DNA of 64,000 nucleotides from Chamaecyparis obtusa (GCA_027943335.1 BSBK01001536.1:1-64000), one strand, 5' to 3'. Shown: positions 45,871 through 57,582, counted from the stretch's first letter. Notes: generated by a model from the letters alone, not told the origin. Numbers and translations are program-made.

Positions 45871-47374
45871 ATACGTTACCCCGAGTTTTGGGGATGGGGG
45901 ATGGGGAAACAGTTTTTCGGGATGGATTTTATTTTTTCCTTTTTAGGGGATGCAGAGGACAGCAAAGAGGACAACTATATAAAGATAGGGAAAACTCAAA
46001 AAATATTGGGAAATTTCAAATATATTCATATGATCAAGGATGGCATACTCGCCGAGTTTTCCAGCTCGGTGAGTTACTCGGCCAAAAACTCGCGAGCTGA
46101 AACTCGCCTAGTTTTAGGTAAAAACTCGCGAGTTTTTAGGAAAAATCGGCGAGTTTTTACCTAAAACTTGGCGAGTTTCACTAAAAACTCGCCCGCGTTA
46201 GCATATACAGCCGCAGCACAAAAAAAACATAATTTATTAAGCGAAACATAATTTATTAAATTTTATGCTATTTTTAAGTTCCCGAGTTTTTTGCCGAGTT
46301 TTTCCAAAAACTGGCCGATTATTTCCCGAGTATTCTTTTTCAGGGCTTTGTGAGTTTTTGCCGAGTGAGAGTTTTCCATCCTTGCATATGATAACATTGA
46401 TAAATCTAAAATCATTCATCATATACATTATATATAGCAATTGAGTTGAAATGAGAGTTCAAATCTCAATTTCATACATTCATAAATATACCTGAAAATC
46501 TAGTCAGTCTACCTGCAAATTCATTTCAGACAATATTCAAGAAAATAACAACATATGATTTTATTCTACATTCTTGATAACTTTGAGCTCCTCAATTTTT
46601 GGTTGTGTATGGGAAAGCCATAATCTGTCCCAGTATGCCTGTGCACTGCTGCTTATACAGCAGATTGAGGGGGATATAAATGTCCCATATCAAAGGAAAG
46701 GAAAGTGAAGGCTTTAGATTATATGCTTCAAAAGCAGGAAACATAGAGCCATTAGGAGGAAACGAGTTAAAAAGGAAAAAAGATTCAATGAGAGCAATGC
46801 TGTGCCTATAAGACAAAACAAGCCTAAAGATGGAGGAGGTACAATAAACAAGTGTGGTTCTGCTAGCAAATGGCTGGTCAAATGACTGTGAAAGGATTAC
46901 CATATGCAGATATCATGAGCAAGGATTAAGGATATAGACAATGATATCTTTTAAGAAACAGATTGTTGGAATAAAGTTTGTCAGAAAGATAGTCAAAATA
47001 GCTGCAATGCCCATTTTGGAACTTGGGGAGGAGGTAGTCAATGAGATGAAGCATTGTAAACAAAGTGAATGTTTTTTTAAAAAGTTGGGCATGTTTTTTT
47101 TTTAAAAATCGTTGGGAAAAAGGCTTTTGTGGGGAAGGCTGGTCATCCTTGGGATGGTTTGGGGGACCTCTGAGATGTCCTTTGTCATCACGGGGATGGC
47201 TCACTGTCTCCACCAAAACTCAAAGCTGTCCCCAAGTTTTCAAAACGTCTCCTGCAATTTTTGCAAAATCAGAAATGCATTGAAAAAGTTTCCTGCCGTC
47301 CCCCCATCCCCACTGTGGTTTCTGTTTCCGGTATGCTAACATTTTGGGTGGAAATCCATTTCTGGGTTTCACTG
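45871..47374. mobile_element. hAT-type non-autonomous element H1, copy 1
   Basis: Flanked by a perfect 8-bp duplication GATAAAAA (45863-45870 and 47375-47382). The ends are ATACGTTACCCC and, reversed, CAGTGAAACCCAG; they match those of copy 2 at 50561-51327. The subterminal regions repeat GGGGATGG and its complement many times. No transposase is encoded. A second hAT-type element (46035-46384) is nested inside. It lies 71 bases downstream of the candidate exon 2. Confidence 0.88.
46035..46384. mobile_element. hAT-type MITE H2 nested in H1
   Basis: A 350-base element with perfect terminal inverted repeats CAAGGATGG/CCATCCTTG and an 8-bp target duplication CATATGAT (46027-46034 and 46385-46392). 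The interior is packed with GCGAGTTTT and its relatives in both orientations (at least ten occurrences). No coding capacity. Confidence 0.95.
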
Positions 47375-47382
47375 GATAAAAA

Positions 47383-48156
47383 TCATACTAAAATTCTAAT
47401 GGGGTACTAGTAAGTTTCATATAAATTTGGAAAATGGGAGGATTTTTGCTAAATGGATCACAAACAATCATAATTGTTTAATAATTTTGTGTAAAATGCA
47501 TCAATGCCTTTTAGCTAGGGTCCTTGCTCCATGATTTTTGTTTATGCACATTTATAATGTTTTTATGAAGATTTTTGTCCCTTGAGGTTTATAGAAGATT
47601 TTGAACTTCAGAGGTTGTTGACAATAAAGAGTTGGTGGCAATTCATTTCACCGAGTGCATGGCTTTTTAATAGTTGCATTCCTGCCTCTAGAACATGCCT
47701 AACTTCTTTCATTCTTCCTATAATTAAATCTCTCCTTTCCAGAACAACTATTTTTGAAGAAGCATATCTAAGATTTCATCTTACTCAAAAAATAATACTT
47801 CTATCATCCATGGTACAGTTCAACATGGATCCATGCCATCTCGATTAATAGCATCTAACACACCTTTACTCAAGCTTGATTCCTCAAATGGAAGTATAAG
47901 GCGAGACCTTGGTTTCTTCTAAAAATTGAATATGAACTGAAAGCAGTTTTCTGCTCAAAAAGTCACCTACTAGCTAGGATTTAAAATTTATAATAACTAA
48001 CCTGATCCATGATATAATGCAATAAGTATTCTTCCCGAGTCATCTTTCATGGGTCATCATGTGATAATAAAATAGTCAAGTTCTAGTTTTGAAACAAGGA
48101 ATATCAATGAAGAAAGCAATATTATAAAAGAAACTTTGACTTTGAGTATAAAAATT
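47383..48156. other. Non-genic stretch, possibly intronic
   Basis: Nothing recognised. The 88-codon frame 47582-47848 has no motif. It ends at the LTR of the gag-only element. Confidence 0.4.
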
Positions 48157-48161
48157 ATTGT

Positions 48162-49484
48162 TGTTAGACACACAGATGTAATGAGGGGGGTGGGGGGTGA
48201 ATCAATATATGCCAATCATCAAATTCAATTCTAGTTTATCGTTAGGGTCACTACTGGATCTTTCTTTAGCATTAAAGCAGCTGAACAAATGATAAACACA
48301 ATTACACATCAATACAAGAGAACATTGGATATAAATGGAAACTTGAAAGGGAAAAACTATGGTGAGAATAGCTGCTTAGATCTACTGCCCAAATCCAGCC
48401 TCACAAAGTAAATGAAGAACTTACAATATTTTGTAGGCACCAATCTATAGGAATCATAACCTATGATGGAGGCACTGATCTTTAATCAGATTTCTAGACA
48501 CCAACCTATAGGAGACACGATCTCCTAAGCCATGAACTGAGCACCAACTCAGATGGTGAGGCACCAACCTCATTTACAACAATGTATATGAAATATATGT
48601 CATGCAGACCTTCAAGGCCGAGCCTTCAACATTGCCTTGATCTGATCAGCTTCAGAGCCTACTACAGTGTGCCTAAGCATTTGAAGTTGCACAATTAAAC
48701 AAATTGAGTAGACAACTTGCACAATGTTTGCCAAGGGTCATTAGTCCTACTCTCTCAGCCACTTCACATTGTAATGAATCTTATTACAATTATATATGCA
48801 TCCCTACATTAATTACAAATTGGCCTAGAACTTATTTACAACATATGCAAGTTGGCCACATGCAAACCAAACATGTAATAGGCATGGTCCAAACGCCTAT
48901 ACACTACTCTAGGAGGGGGATCACACTACGTATTACCCATTACAAACTCAATTGGTCCCAATACACTTCCACACGCTTTCTCCAACTGGCCCATTCATTA
49001 GAAACATCATATCAGTCATCAATCCTAACATAGTGACCACTCTATCACTCATAACTTTCTATCTGCTTGACCAAAACCTCTGAAACCGTAGAATACCAAA
49101 CTTCATGTTAATTTGCTTTATTTCTAAACCACAAGCCATAACTCTCAATTGCATCAAAATGCAGAGTCAAACACCATGACAATGCGATAGAGACACATAC
49201 CATTCTTGAGCAACATGCCTTAGAAACCTACCATGGGTACTTCTAGACAACAACACATGTACTCGACACTCAAGGACTACCAATACCATTGCATAATGAT
49301 AGCATTAAGAGAGCTATCAAACATACTTGAATCCGTCCTTCAGATGTTTTGAATGTCATGTTAGAAGTAATTAAACTTACAACAAACTCCTAGATATCTT
49401 AACATCAGTGATTACACTGATTATGCCTTCAACATTGATGACAACATGCCAACGATCTTCACTTTTGTCATTGATGAGAAACCA
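48162..49484 (-). repeat. 3' LTR of E-gag
   Basis: On the + strand the limits are TGTTAGACACACAG and GAGAAACCA; on the - strand it starts TGGTTTCTCATCAATGAC and ends TCTAACA. The opening resembles the copia LTRs above (ATTGTCATTGATG-like). A chain of five hairpins lies at 48453-48572. Only one copy is in the window, so the ends are set by analogy. Confidence 0.6.
48453..48572 (-). promoter_or_regulatory. Five consecutive hairpins in the E-gag LTR
   Basis: The dyads are ATCAT-AACCT-ATGAT (48453-48467), CTGAT-CTTTA-ATCAG (48475-48489), TAGGAGA-CACGA-TCTCCTA (48509-48527), CTGAG-CACCAA-CTCAG (48537-48552) and TGAGG-CACCAA-CCTCA (48557-48572). All stems are perfect; their sequences differ. Loops differ from the CTAACA type of E1 and E2, but two are identical to each other. 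Confidence 0.65.
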
Positions 49485-49997
49485 TAAAATGCTCCCCTTA
49501 TGATAGATACTCTTCTTTGTCAACAAGCTCTATCTAACAAGCATTTTGTCTTTCTTTCTCTCCCTTTGACATCAATGGCAAAGGGATACTTGAATCCTTC
49601 CTTTGAGACATTCTTTTCATGCGTTGATACATTGTGTACTTCACCATGAGACCACCAAGCCCATTTGCAGTAGGGAATTAACTCTTCTTCTGAATCCGTG
49701 CTTCCTTTTAAACATAAAAAATGGGAGAGTTCTCTCTCTTGTCTTTTACTTGAAGAACTCAAATGTATTATCATACTCTTCTTTTCATTGCCATGATCAG
49801 CTTTCATCCTTTTGTCCCAACATGCATTCTATTGCCTTGATCTCATTTAGATCCCCACCTTTTGTGCTGCAACATTCCACTATAGGCTTCCTGAAACTTT
49901 CTTGTATGGTTTCACATTCTTCCATACTAAATGCAACACTGTAGATCAATGGATCCATCACATTTCTCAGTTTGGGCTTGAAATGTAGTATGAGGGA
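49485..49997 (-). other. Non-coding 3' region and purine tract of E-gag
   Basis: The PPT-like AAGGGGAGCATTTTA on the - strand (about 49485-49500) precedes the LTR. The 95-codon frame 49520-49807 has no domain. Confidence 0.45.
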
Positions 49998-52190
49998 TTA
50001 TTGATCATTTGGAATTTTGGTCCTTTGTGCTTTCTTTTCCACACTTTTAGTTTCCTTTCTTTGATTAGTAGAGGTGCTTTCCTTTCTATCTAGTTTAGAG
50101 GCCTTCACAAAATTACTTCTATAATGTCTTGCCATGTGTCCAAACTTGTTGCACTTATAACATATAATATTGAAATCAACCAAAGGAGCAAATGCATTTT
50201 TGCTTGCAAAGTTATTCTTCCTTGTAGGAAACCTTCTACAATTTACCATCTTATGTCCGTAATGATTTCAATTAAAATAGTAACTAGAGAAAGAATGATT
50301 GAATGTGGTATTGTTCAATGGTCCCCTTAGGTTTTGTCTTCAAGATCTCTTCTTTTGTTTGTGAACATGAACCCTTCATGTTCCTTTTTACTATCTTCAG
50401 TCACATTGTACTGATCATATCTTGCACTTTTGGAGCCATACTCATCTGGATCTTCTGCATATGCCTTCATGGAATGCTCAATGGCCTTATTTGGTTTTCA
50501 TTAAAACCAATAACGGTATTGATATGTGGTGCCCTCTGATTGCATATAATATCATCTAGGTTATGTTACCCCAAGTTTCCAGGACAGGGGGATGGGGAAA
50601 TGGGTTTCCTAGATGGATTTTTTTCCCGGAGAAGGGGATGGAAGGGGATGGCTATATATAATATATATGAAAATCTGAAATTCCAAATATATTCATGAAT
50701 AATATAACATTGTAACAATCATCATAGCAGCATAATAACATTGATAAGTCTAAAATCAATGATATTCATCGAATCATCATAGAACATAGTATCAAATGAT
50801 TCAAACGAGAGTGCAAATTTTGATTTCGTACATCATGGATATAATTCATTGAAATAATGAAAGTATCATATCATATATCAAAATGCACAAAGGCTGCAAG
50901 TTTCAACAAAATGAAAAGTATCATTTCATATATCAAGATTCAATTATCATCACATCTATGGGTCTTATAATGTCAGAAGACTCAAAGTCAAAATGAAAAC
51001 AAAGATAGTATCAGTGTCATAACCACTGATAAAAAAAATTGCAACAAAAATATGAAAATGACTTGCTTTATGCCTCCTGCTGCCAGAAACAGTTGTCTGT
51101 CCTCGGACGGTTAGGGGATGGCTTGGCTGTCCCCAGCCATCTGGGGGATGGTCAACGATTTTTGGGACTTGTGTTGACCGTTTCCAAGTTTCTGAGATGG
51201 TTTTTGATTTTTTTGAATGATTGGGGATGGCTTGGAAACGTTTTCAGCCATCCACCCCGTCCCCAAAATTGTTTCCATTTCCGATACTTTTGCATTTAGG
51301 GTGGAAACACATTTCTGGGTAACATTGCATCTAGGATCTCATATGCTCTTTTCAAACTTTAAATTCTTGCCGAGTTGGCTATTTGCTTTCTCCAAATCCT
51401 TTCTTAGAGATGCCAATTCAGCCCTAAGTCTTTCAAAGTCTTTCTCTTTGGTCTTTATATTTTCTCTTTTGTTTCTTCCAATTGCAAATTCGAGTGTATG
51501 ATTCGTGATTCTGATTTTTCTTTGGTTTTGATCTCTTCTGAAATGTGTAGATCTTGTTTCACTATTTTTTTCTTCAGATTCTTGATCTATTTTTGAGCAC
51601 GACAAAGTTCTTAAATATCCATTTCAGTCTCTTCTTCTTCATCCTCGACAAACACATCCTCTGTACCCATATCTAGGGTTTCCATTGCCATGAGTAAAGC
51701 CTTTTTATCTTTGCTTCTGGATGTGTCCTGATCACATTTATTTGATGAATAGCCATCTTTTTCAGCATAGTGCCCATTCTTCTTCTTATGTTGTGACATC
51801 TCGTTACAACTTGTTTTGAAGGAGAAATTTGACGTGATGTGACCGATCTTGCCACAATTGAAACATTTGAATGGCAATTTACCTTTATATTTGCTGGAAC
51901 CTCTTTTTAATCTTCTCACAAAATTTGCTTCTTTCAGATCTAGGTTTTCGCTTGAATTTGAATCCTCATTCTCCATGAATGCCTTGAAGGTTGCCTCCTT
52001 TCTTGAAGATTTCTCATCCATAATTATCATCTCTTATGTAGTTAATGTCCCATGTAACTCATCCATAGTCAAACTATTTAGATCTTTGGCGTCTTCTCTT
52101 GCAAACAATTTTGAATCAAACTTAAGAGGGAAGGGATCTGACTACATTTTTGACAATTATTGATTCTTTCACTTCTTTAGAGTAGGATTT
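49998..52190 (-). pseudogene. E-gag gag polyprotein, interrupted by hAT element H1
   Basis: From the right: FPLKFDSKLFARED and MDELHGTL segments typical of copia gag (about 52150-52040), then EANFVRRLKRGSSKYKGKLP and a zinc knuckle CFNCGKIGHITSNF. A coiled-coil-like Lys/Glu/Leu stretch (51605-51339) follows. After the H1 insertion, LDDIICNQRAPH continues, and a second knuckle CYKCNKFGHMARHY ends the gag. In both knuckles the fourth ligand is not Cys (Phe and Tyr). The coding sequence reads across the H1 site when one 8-bp duplicate is ignored, so the insertion came later. Confidence 0.85.
50561..51327. mobile_element. hAT-type non-autonomous element H1, copy 2
   Basis: Target duplication CATCTAGG is perfect (50553-50560 and 51328-51335). 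The ends are TTATGTTACCCC and, reversed, CAATGTTACCCAG. GGGGATGG-type words crowd both ends. It shares the interior block AATATATTCAT...AACATTGATAA with copy 1. 767 bases, non-coding. Confidence 0.95.
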
Positions 52191-52519
52191 TTTGAAAAAA
52201 TGGGATAAAAATTGGATTTACAAAAAAAAGTAAAAACTTGAAGAAAAACTGTCAAAAACTACTTTTTCTTTTAAAATTAAAGGGCATTTCCACATCATAG
52301 ATGTATTGAATGCAAATAAAATATAGAGTTCAACCAGTAAATCGTAGAGAATAGATTTTCATTGTTTGTATCCATATCGCTGATCACATTGCACAAAACA
52401 TATCATAATAGCATAAAAAATAACTAGACGGAGACAAATGTCAAATTGTCAATTACAATATAGTTTGTGACTTTGTACAAAGTCAACCTTTAAACTAAGT
52501 ATAAAGTTCCAAAAACTCA
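52191..52519. other. AT-rich junction between E-gag and the hAT gene
   Basis: No gene or clear terminal repeat is seen. The hAT element should end here, but I could not identify its terminal inverted repeat or target duplication. Confidence 0.35.
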
Positions 52520-53627
52520 AATGTAGCCAATGACATGCTAGGGGGCAGGAGGCCCTGCTGATGCATCTCCTTGGAAAGTCCCTAATGCAACTCCTTCAAG
52601 AACACTACTCGAAAAGTTGGCTGTTTCCATGATATCCAAATCTTCAGGCTGAATAAACATAATCATCAATATCATCATCATCATCACTTTGAAGCGCAAC
52701 AATCCACTTAGACTCTTGATCTATCTTGTCAAGGTCAATTGGGGAGTCATCTTCAATAGTTCCTTTTTTTCTATGTAGAAATTAGTCTTTGCCTACAAGT
52801 GAAAAACACAATGAATACAACTTGAAGTGACTATAAGTTATTAAAACTCCTACCTTGAACTTTCTTCAGCTTCAAATGAAGGTTGTGATGAAGAAACACC
52901 AAGTCATTCATCCATTTTTGTGTTAGATGGTTGCGTTTCTAGGAATGTATGTGTTCAAAAGCACTCCAATTACGCTCACAAGCGGATGAGTTGCATGGCT
53001 AGGTTAAAATGCGTTTTGCCATCCACCTAAAATTTTTGCATTTGTGACCAAAAAAATCCCACCATTGAGCTGAGAACACATTATGGGGAGATGGTATCAT
53101 GTAAGAATATCTTCAAATCTTAACAAATTTGCTGATCACGTCGACAAAATAAATGGACTATCAAAAGTTTTTAGAGTCTTGGAAGGTCGTTCTGCCTTCC
53201 TCGACAACCCTAGATGAGAGAAAACCCCTTGCCTACTTATACATTTGCAGCTTTGACATGACGACTTTCAATTTCTTTGTGCTTTTAAACATTTTTTCCA
53301 TGCACTTGAACAAGCCTTGTGTGATCTCAACATCAATCTCTGTGAATTCTGTGTTGTTGAACAATGATGGACCGAGAAAGTATCCTGCAATATGGACAGG
53401 AGAGTGCATCTGTCCATCTTATATCCTATCAATTATGTCCCATAATGGCTGATACCTCATCTTGTCATTTTCCAACCTACCCTTCATCACCTTCTTGGTC
53501 CTATCCATGGCCTCATACAAATATCCCATTTGGGGATTTATCCCCATACACTAGTCTTAAGAATTTTACTAGAGGCTCTGAAAAATTGTATCACTTGTTC
53601 AATTGCTTCCCAAAAATTGGTAGAATA

Positions 53628-55125
53628 TGTTGGCATCAAGTGATAGTAATCGGTAAGCCTACTACTGGTACAAGTATTGTCATTGATTGGCAAAAGAGTA
53701 GAGAGACTTCTCATCTCTACAAAGTCTAAAGATCCAAGGAGATCTATATGAAAGAAGGATGGTTTGGCCGATGGTGCCAGTATTCAAGACAGTTGCGACT
53801 GTACGCAAATACTACCGGTCACTATACAAAGCCTTAGCCACCAAACAATATACACAGTTAAGGAAAAGAGGATTCCAACATCAACCGAGGACCATGCTAC
53901 AACTAGTGTAGACAAGCATAGATAAAGCAATAGCTAATTGGTGTCAACAATACAACCGAGGATGGTGCAACTGGTAAGCCAAGCAAGGGATAGCAAACCG
54001 AGGACCGTGTAATCGGTAAGCCAAGGAAGGGATAGTAACAGGTAAAAGACTCTTACCTGTTTGCAGCATGTAGAACTCAACCAATATATTAATGACTTCG
54101 GTATAAACTGAAGAAGTCATAGTCAACTATCTGTTCCAACCAACTCTTTGACCAAGATTTCCTGCACTAAATTCGGAAGTCTTTGAGTTAAACTAGCGAT
54201 CGGTTTGAGGCGAGTCTGGAGGATTTAAAGCCGAAATCAGTGGCTTTAAAACAAAGTGTTATCTCCTATGAAGGAAAGTTGCTTGACACACAACTACTGC
54301 TTTCTTCATTAGACAGATAAAGCAAGGGCATGCATCGGATGCTTCTTTAGGTGAACTGGTACTCCACTGAGTAATGAATCTGATAAGGATCTGCAATTAG
54401 GTCATGCATAATGAGTACAATTAGGGGTAGGACCTTATATATTCTTCTGGCCAAGGCAAATAGAAGTTGCCTTCATTCTGCCGAGTAAAAGAGTGAACCT
54501 ATATGCTGAAATTTAGCCAGGGGTGAAAAGAAGAAAGAAGTGAGAAAGAAGATTGTGCAGAGAAGCACAACAGTAGAGGAGAACACACCTGCAACGACCG
54601 GTGATGCTTCTCAGTTGAGCACAAAAAGAGATCTTATCAGGCTATGCAAAGCCATTTGTAAAAGGTCAATCCTTCTATTGTTCTCTAACAATTACAATAG
54701 TTAAATCCCAGTATTTGGGTGGACTCTAGCAGGTCCCTTGTATTAAATCCCCTAACCGGGTGACATCTTGAAAGGTGTTCTAAAGTCCTTTAACCAGGCA
54801 AGCACTAACCGGCCTCATTGTAACAAATCCCTTAACCTGGTCGCATCTAACAAGTGCGTTTTGATCCTTTAACTGGGAAGACTCCTAACAGGGCGTACTC
54901 CAGAAGAGTACAAAATTTGTGAGGTCTCCTCACACCGTGGTTTTCACCCTAACCGGGTTTCCACGTAATAAATCTTGTGTCACTGTGTGATTGTTTACTT
55001 GCTGTTATTATATGCTTAAATTTGTTTGCCTTTTTGCTGCAAGTTTACTTCTCTGGATTTAAAGTGAAGAAGTTTTTAGAGGTGCTGATTCACCCCTCCC
55101 CTCTCAGCACCGGTTGGGACTGTTA
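53628..55125 (+). mobile_element. Solo copia LTR inside the hAT gene
   Basis: Starts TGTTGGCATCAAG and ends GGGACTGTTA, with target duplication GAATA (53623-53627 and 55126-55130). Removing it restores the order of hAT segments. The start shares ATTGTCATTGAT with the E1 LTR, and CCGAG words recur (53880-54010). The last bases are TA instead of CA. 1498 bases, no internal region, so a recombination product. Confidence 0.85.
54708..54974 (+). promoter_or_regulatory. Hairpin chain, nested hairpin and TATA-like box in the solo LTR
   Basis: Dyads include GGACT-CTAGCA-GGTCC, CCC-CTAACC-GGG, CGCAT-CTAACAA-GTGCG (with a T:G pair) and GTACTC-CAGAA-GAGTAC (54896-54910 region). They are followed by the outer stem CGTGG (54936-54940) with CCACG (54961-54965) around CCC-TAACC-GGG, then TAATAAAT. 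The arrangement is the same as in E1, with different stem sequences. Confidence 0.6.
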
Positions 55126-55603
55126 GAATACATGTACTTTGCCACTCTCATGCCATGTTTGATTTGAGAAGCCTAAGTCCATCCACTCGGCTGAAACAAA
55201 CATCATCTCAAGTTCATTTTTTGTTGTAGAGTCTATAGTGCAAGGAAGTGTGTTGCAAACCTTGCCACCCTTGGTCGAACTAGCTCCTTGCCCCTTGTGA
55301 AATGGCACATCATATTCAATACCCTCGTGTGATTGTAGATAAATTTGGTAACCGTGCAAACCTTCTGCAATGCCTCCTTAACCCATTCAATTTTTCTAAT
55401 GTCGTCTAGAGTTAGATCAAGGCAATGTGTTGCACATGAGGTAAAAAACATAGAGGGGTATTTGTCTGTCAGGAGTTTCCTAGCAGCAACACAAGCAACA
55501 ACTTTGTTTGTAATAAATTGGACCACATTTTGTGGCCCCACATCCATGACTACTGAGTCATAAATCTCGAACAATGCAGTTGCAGTTTTCATTATATCTG
55601 ATG

Positions 55604-56775
55604 CAAAGAAACGAGAATCGGAATCGGGAAGGCCAAATCAAATCGTGAATCGGCCATGAATCAGAATCGAATCGGCCACGAATCGGCAAATTTAAAAAAC
55701 CCTTGAAATTTAGAGATTTTAACAATTTAAAACTTATTTCATGCACCCTTTATTGAATATAACTTAAACACACTATAACGTCATCAAATAGAAGCTAATA
55801 TACATAAACAAGGATCATAAATGATAAATCCATCACATACATTACAAGTAAAATGTAAATTGTAGCTAAAGTAAATAGAAATCATAGGATCGTAATGAGT
55901 CAAATCATAGAATGTATGTAAGATGAAGATCCATAAGACATCAAATCATAAATGTATGTAAGATGAAGATCCATGAAACATATGTCTATCAGTATCTGTA
56001 AGATCCATAAAACTAAATCGTTTCATAGTATGAATCTATGATGCTTGATCATTGATCAATGCCAAATGTCAAAGTCTTCATAACTAGATCTTAGGTAGTC
56101 TTTGTTGGTGGTTGTTTTCAAGTCCCTAGGTCTGGCAAATGAGGTTTGAATGATTTTGGCCTATTGGGAAGTCATGTTTGTCTGGGATTTGGGTGAGAGC
56201 TAAGCTAAGTTTGTCATAGAGATGGGGTCGAAACCAAGTGATTTGTGATAAAACGAGTTAAAACCCTTTGAGAATCCTTTTGCCAGCTTCAGTTTGACCT
56301 TAGAAAGCCATGATGGATTGTGGGAGGTAACCCTGCTAAAGGCTTGTTGAATCCTGAAATTTGGTTAAGTCTGGAATTTTTCGAAAACCCCAAAATCTAG
56401 AATTTGCATCTTAACTCCTATGAAGCTGGAACCTATCTCAAACATCCTGAAGTATATATATTTTATAATTTATACAAATATAACTTAAAGTATAAGAAAT
56501 TAAATAAATCAAACCTATACTTAAATGTTATATTTGTATAAACTTACAACAAATAGGAAAGGCAAAAAAAAACATTGAAAATATTTGTGTTTTTTTAAAA
56601 TTTGACTTGACTTTTTAGCAATCCGCCGATTCATGGCGATTTCCCGCGCCGATTTAGGCGATTCATCCAAAAAAATCGCCGGTTTCGATTCGCGATTCAA
56701 AAAAAAATCGTTTTGGATGAACCGAATCGTGAATTGCCCGATTCACGCGATTCATTGGCGATTCTTGGAACTCTG
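55604..56775. mobile_element. hAT-type non-autonomous element H3 inside the hAT gene
   Basis: 8-bp target duplication AT(C/T)TGATG with one mismatch (55596-55603 and 56776-56783). The ends align as CA-AG----AGAATCG. Both subterminal regions repeat GAATCG and CGATTC densely (55610-55690 and 56620-56770). The interior is AT-rich and non-coding. Removing it joins VDPS to the Asp-Ile-Met-Lys part of the transposase. Confidence 0.85.
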
Positions 56776-57582
56776 ATTTGATGGATCCACATATTTCAAA
56801 AATATAGTTCCTCTATCACAAGAGACGAGAAATTTGATGAGGGATTGGTTCCTTCTATCTATCCATCCATCCGACATAATGGTGCACCCACTACTAGCCT
56901 GCTCTAACTGACGCTCTTCAACATGTTGAACATCTTTTACTGCATCATTGAGCATACCAACCCTCATTGTATCGTAAGATGGGACTTTAAACCTAGGCCT
57001 TGCAGTTGCAACGCCATCCATCATAGCTTGCCAATATGGAGATCTGCAAGCATGGAATGCCAAGGCAGAGGAGAGAATTTTTTTTTAAATTGTCTACATT
57101 GCCTGTTCATGGACAATTTTCCTCCACCCCATACTCTTGAAAGTGGTTTGTGATATTGGTGTAGTACGAGGTCCAAAGAAATCATTGATGTTCCCTCCAC
57201 TCGTGTTTGAGCCACGTGCTATACTAGGTGTTCTCCCACTAGTCTTAGATTCCTTGAAACCCTCCCCTCTACCATCTTCCTCATCCAATTAATTCCTCCT
57301 AACACCTATAGAACTAGAACCTATTTCAATCCCTGTTCTTGCCTTTTTTGCCTTGTTCTCAGTAATTCCATCATGAGCTTTTTTCGCTTGGTACGAAACA
57401 TCTATAGGGCATTTAGTGCATGTTGTGGTGTTATTTTCCGTTTCTTCTGCTAAATTCCATTTGATGTGGTAAATTCCACCACTAATTTTGTTCAAACACC
57501 AATTGCATTTAACTTTAGTTGTACTGAGAATCAATGTGCAATGTGTCCACGCAAAGTCTCTCACATGCAGCATTGTGTTCAA

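Larger units (their letters stand above)
48162..52190 (-). mobile_element. 5'-truncated gag-only copia relative, E-gag
   Basis: On the - strand, gag (52190 to 49998) is followed by about 500 non-coding bases, a G-rich purine tract and an LTR (49484-48162), with no pol at all. The right-hand side ends near 52190 within gag without a primer site or 5' LTR, so the element is truncated there, perhaps by the hAT gene region. A gag-only element would depend on the enzymes of others. It was later interrupted by H1 copy 2. Confidence 0.7.
52520..57582 (-). pseudogene. hAT-superfamily transposase gene, decayed and split by two insertions
   Basis: Read on -, a BED-type zinc finger comes first (CNWCLNKISGGIYHIKWNLA, about 57510-57450). 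A DUF659-type core follows, GCTIMSDGWIDRRNQSLIKF (about 56900-56800), running into LKYVDPS. It then breaks at the H3 element and resumes with MKTATALFEIYDSVV (55592). Next come THCLDL and the FWEAIEQ / SEPLVKFLRLV region, on either side of the solo LTR. The C-terminal hATC dimerisation segment is readable at about 52990-52860 (CERNWSAFEHIHS, then MNDLVFLHHNL). Frameshifts and stops occur throughout. It once cut and pasted hAT elements with 8-bp target duplications, the type seen for H1-H3. Confidence 0.9.

Noticed and set aside
53153..53729. Two + strand frames of 99 and 121 codons
   Set aside because: They are shadows of the - strand hAT transposase, whose FW, LVKFLRLV and downstream segments read on the other strand.
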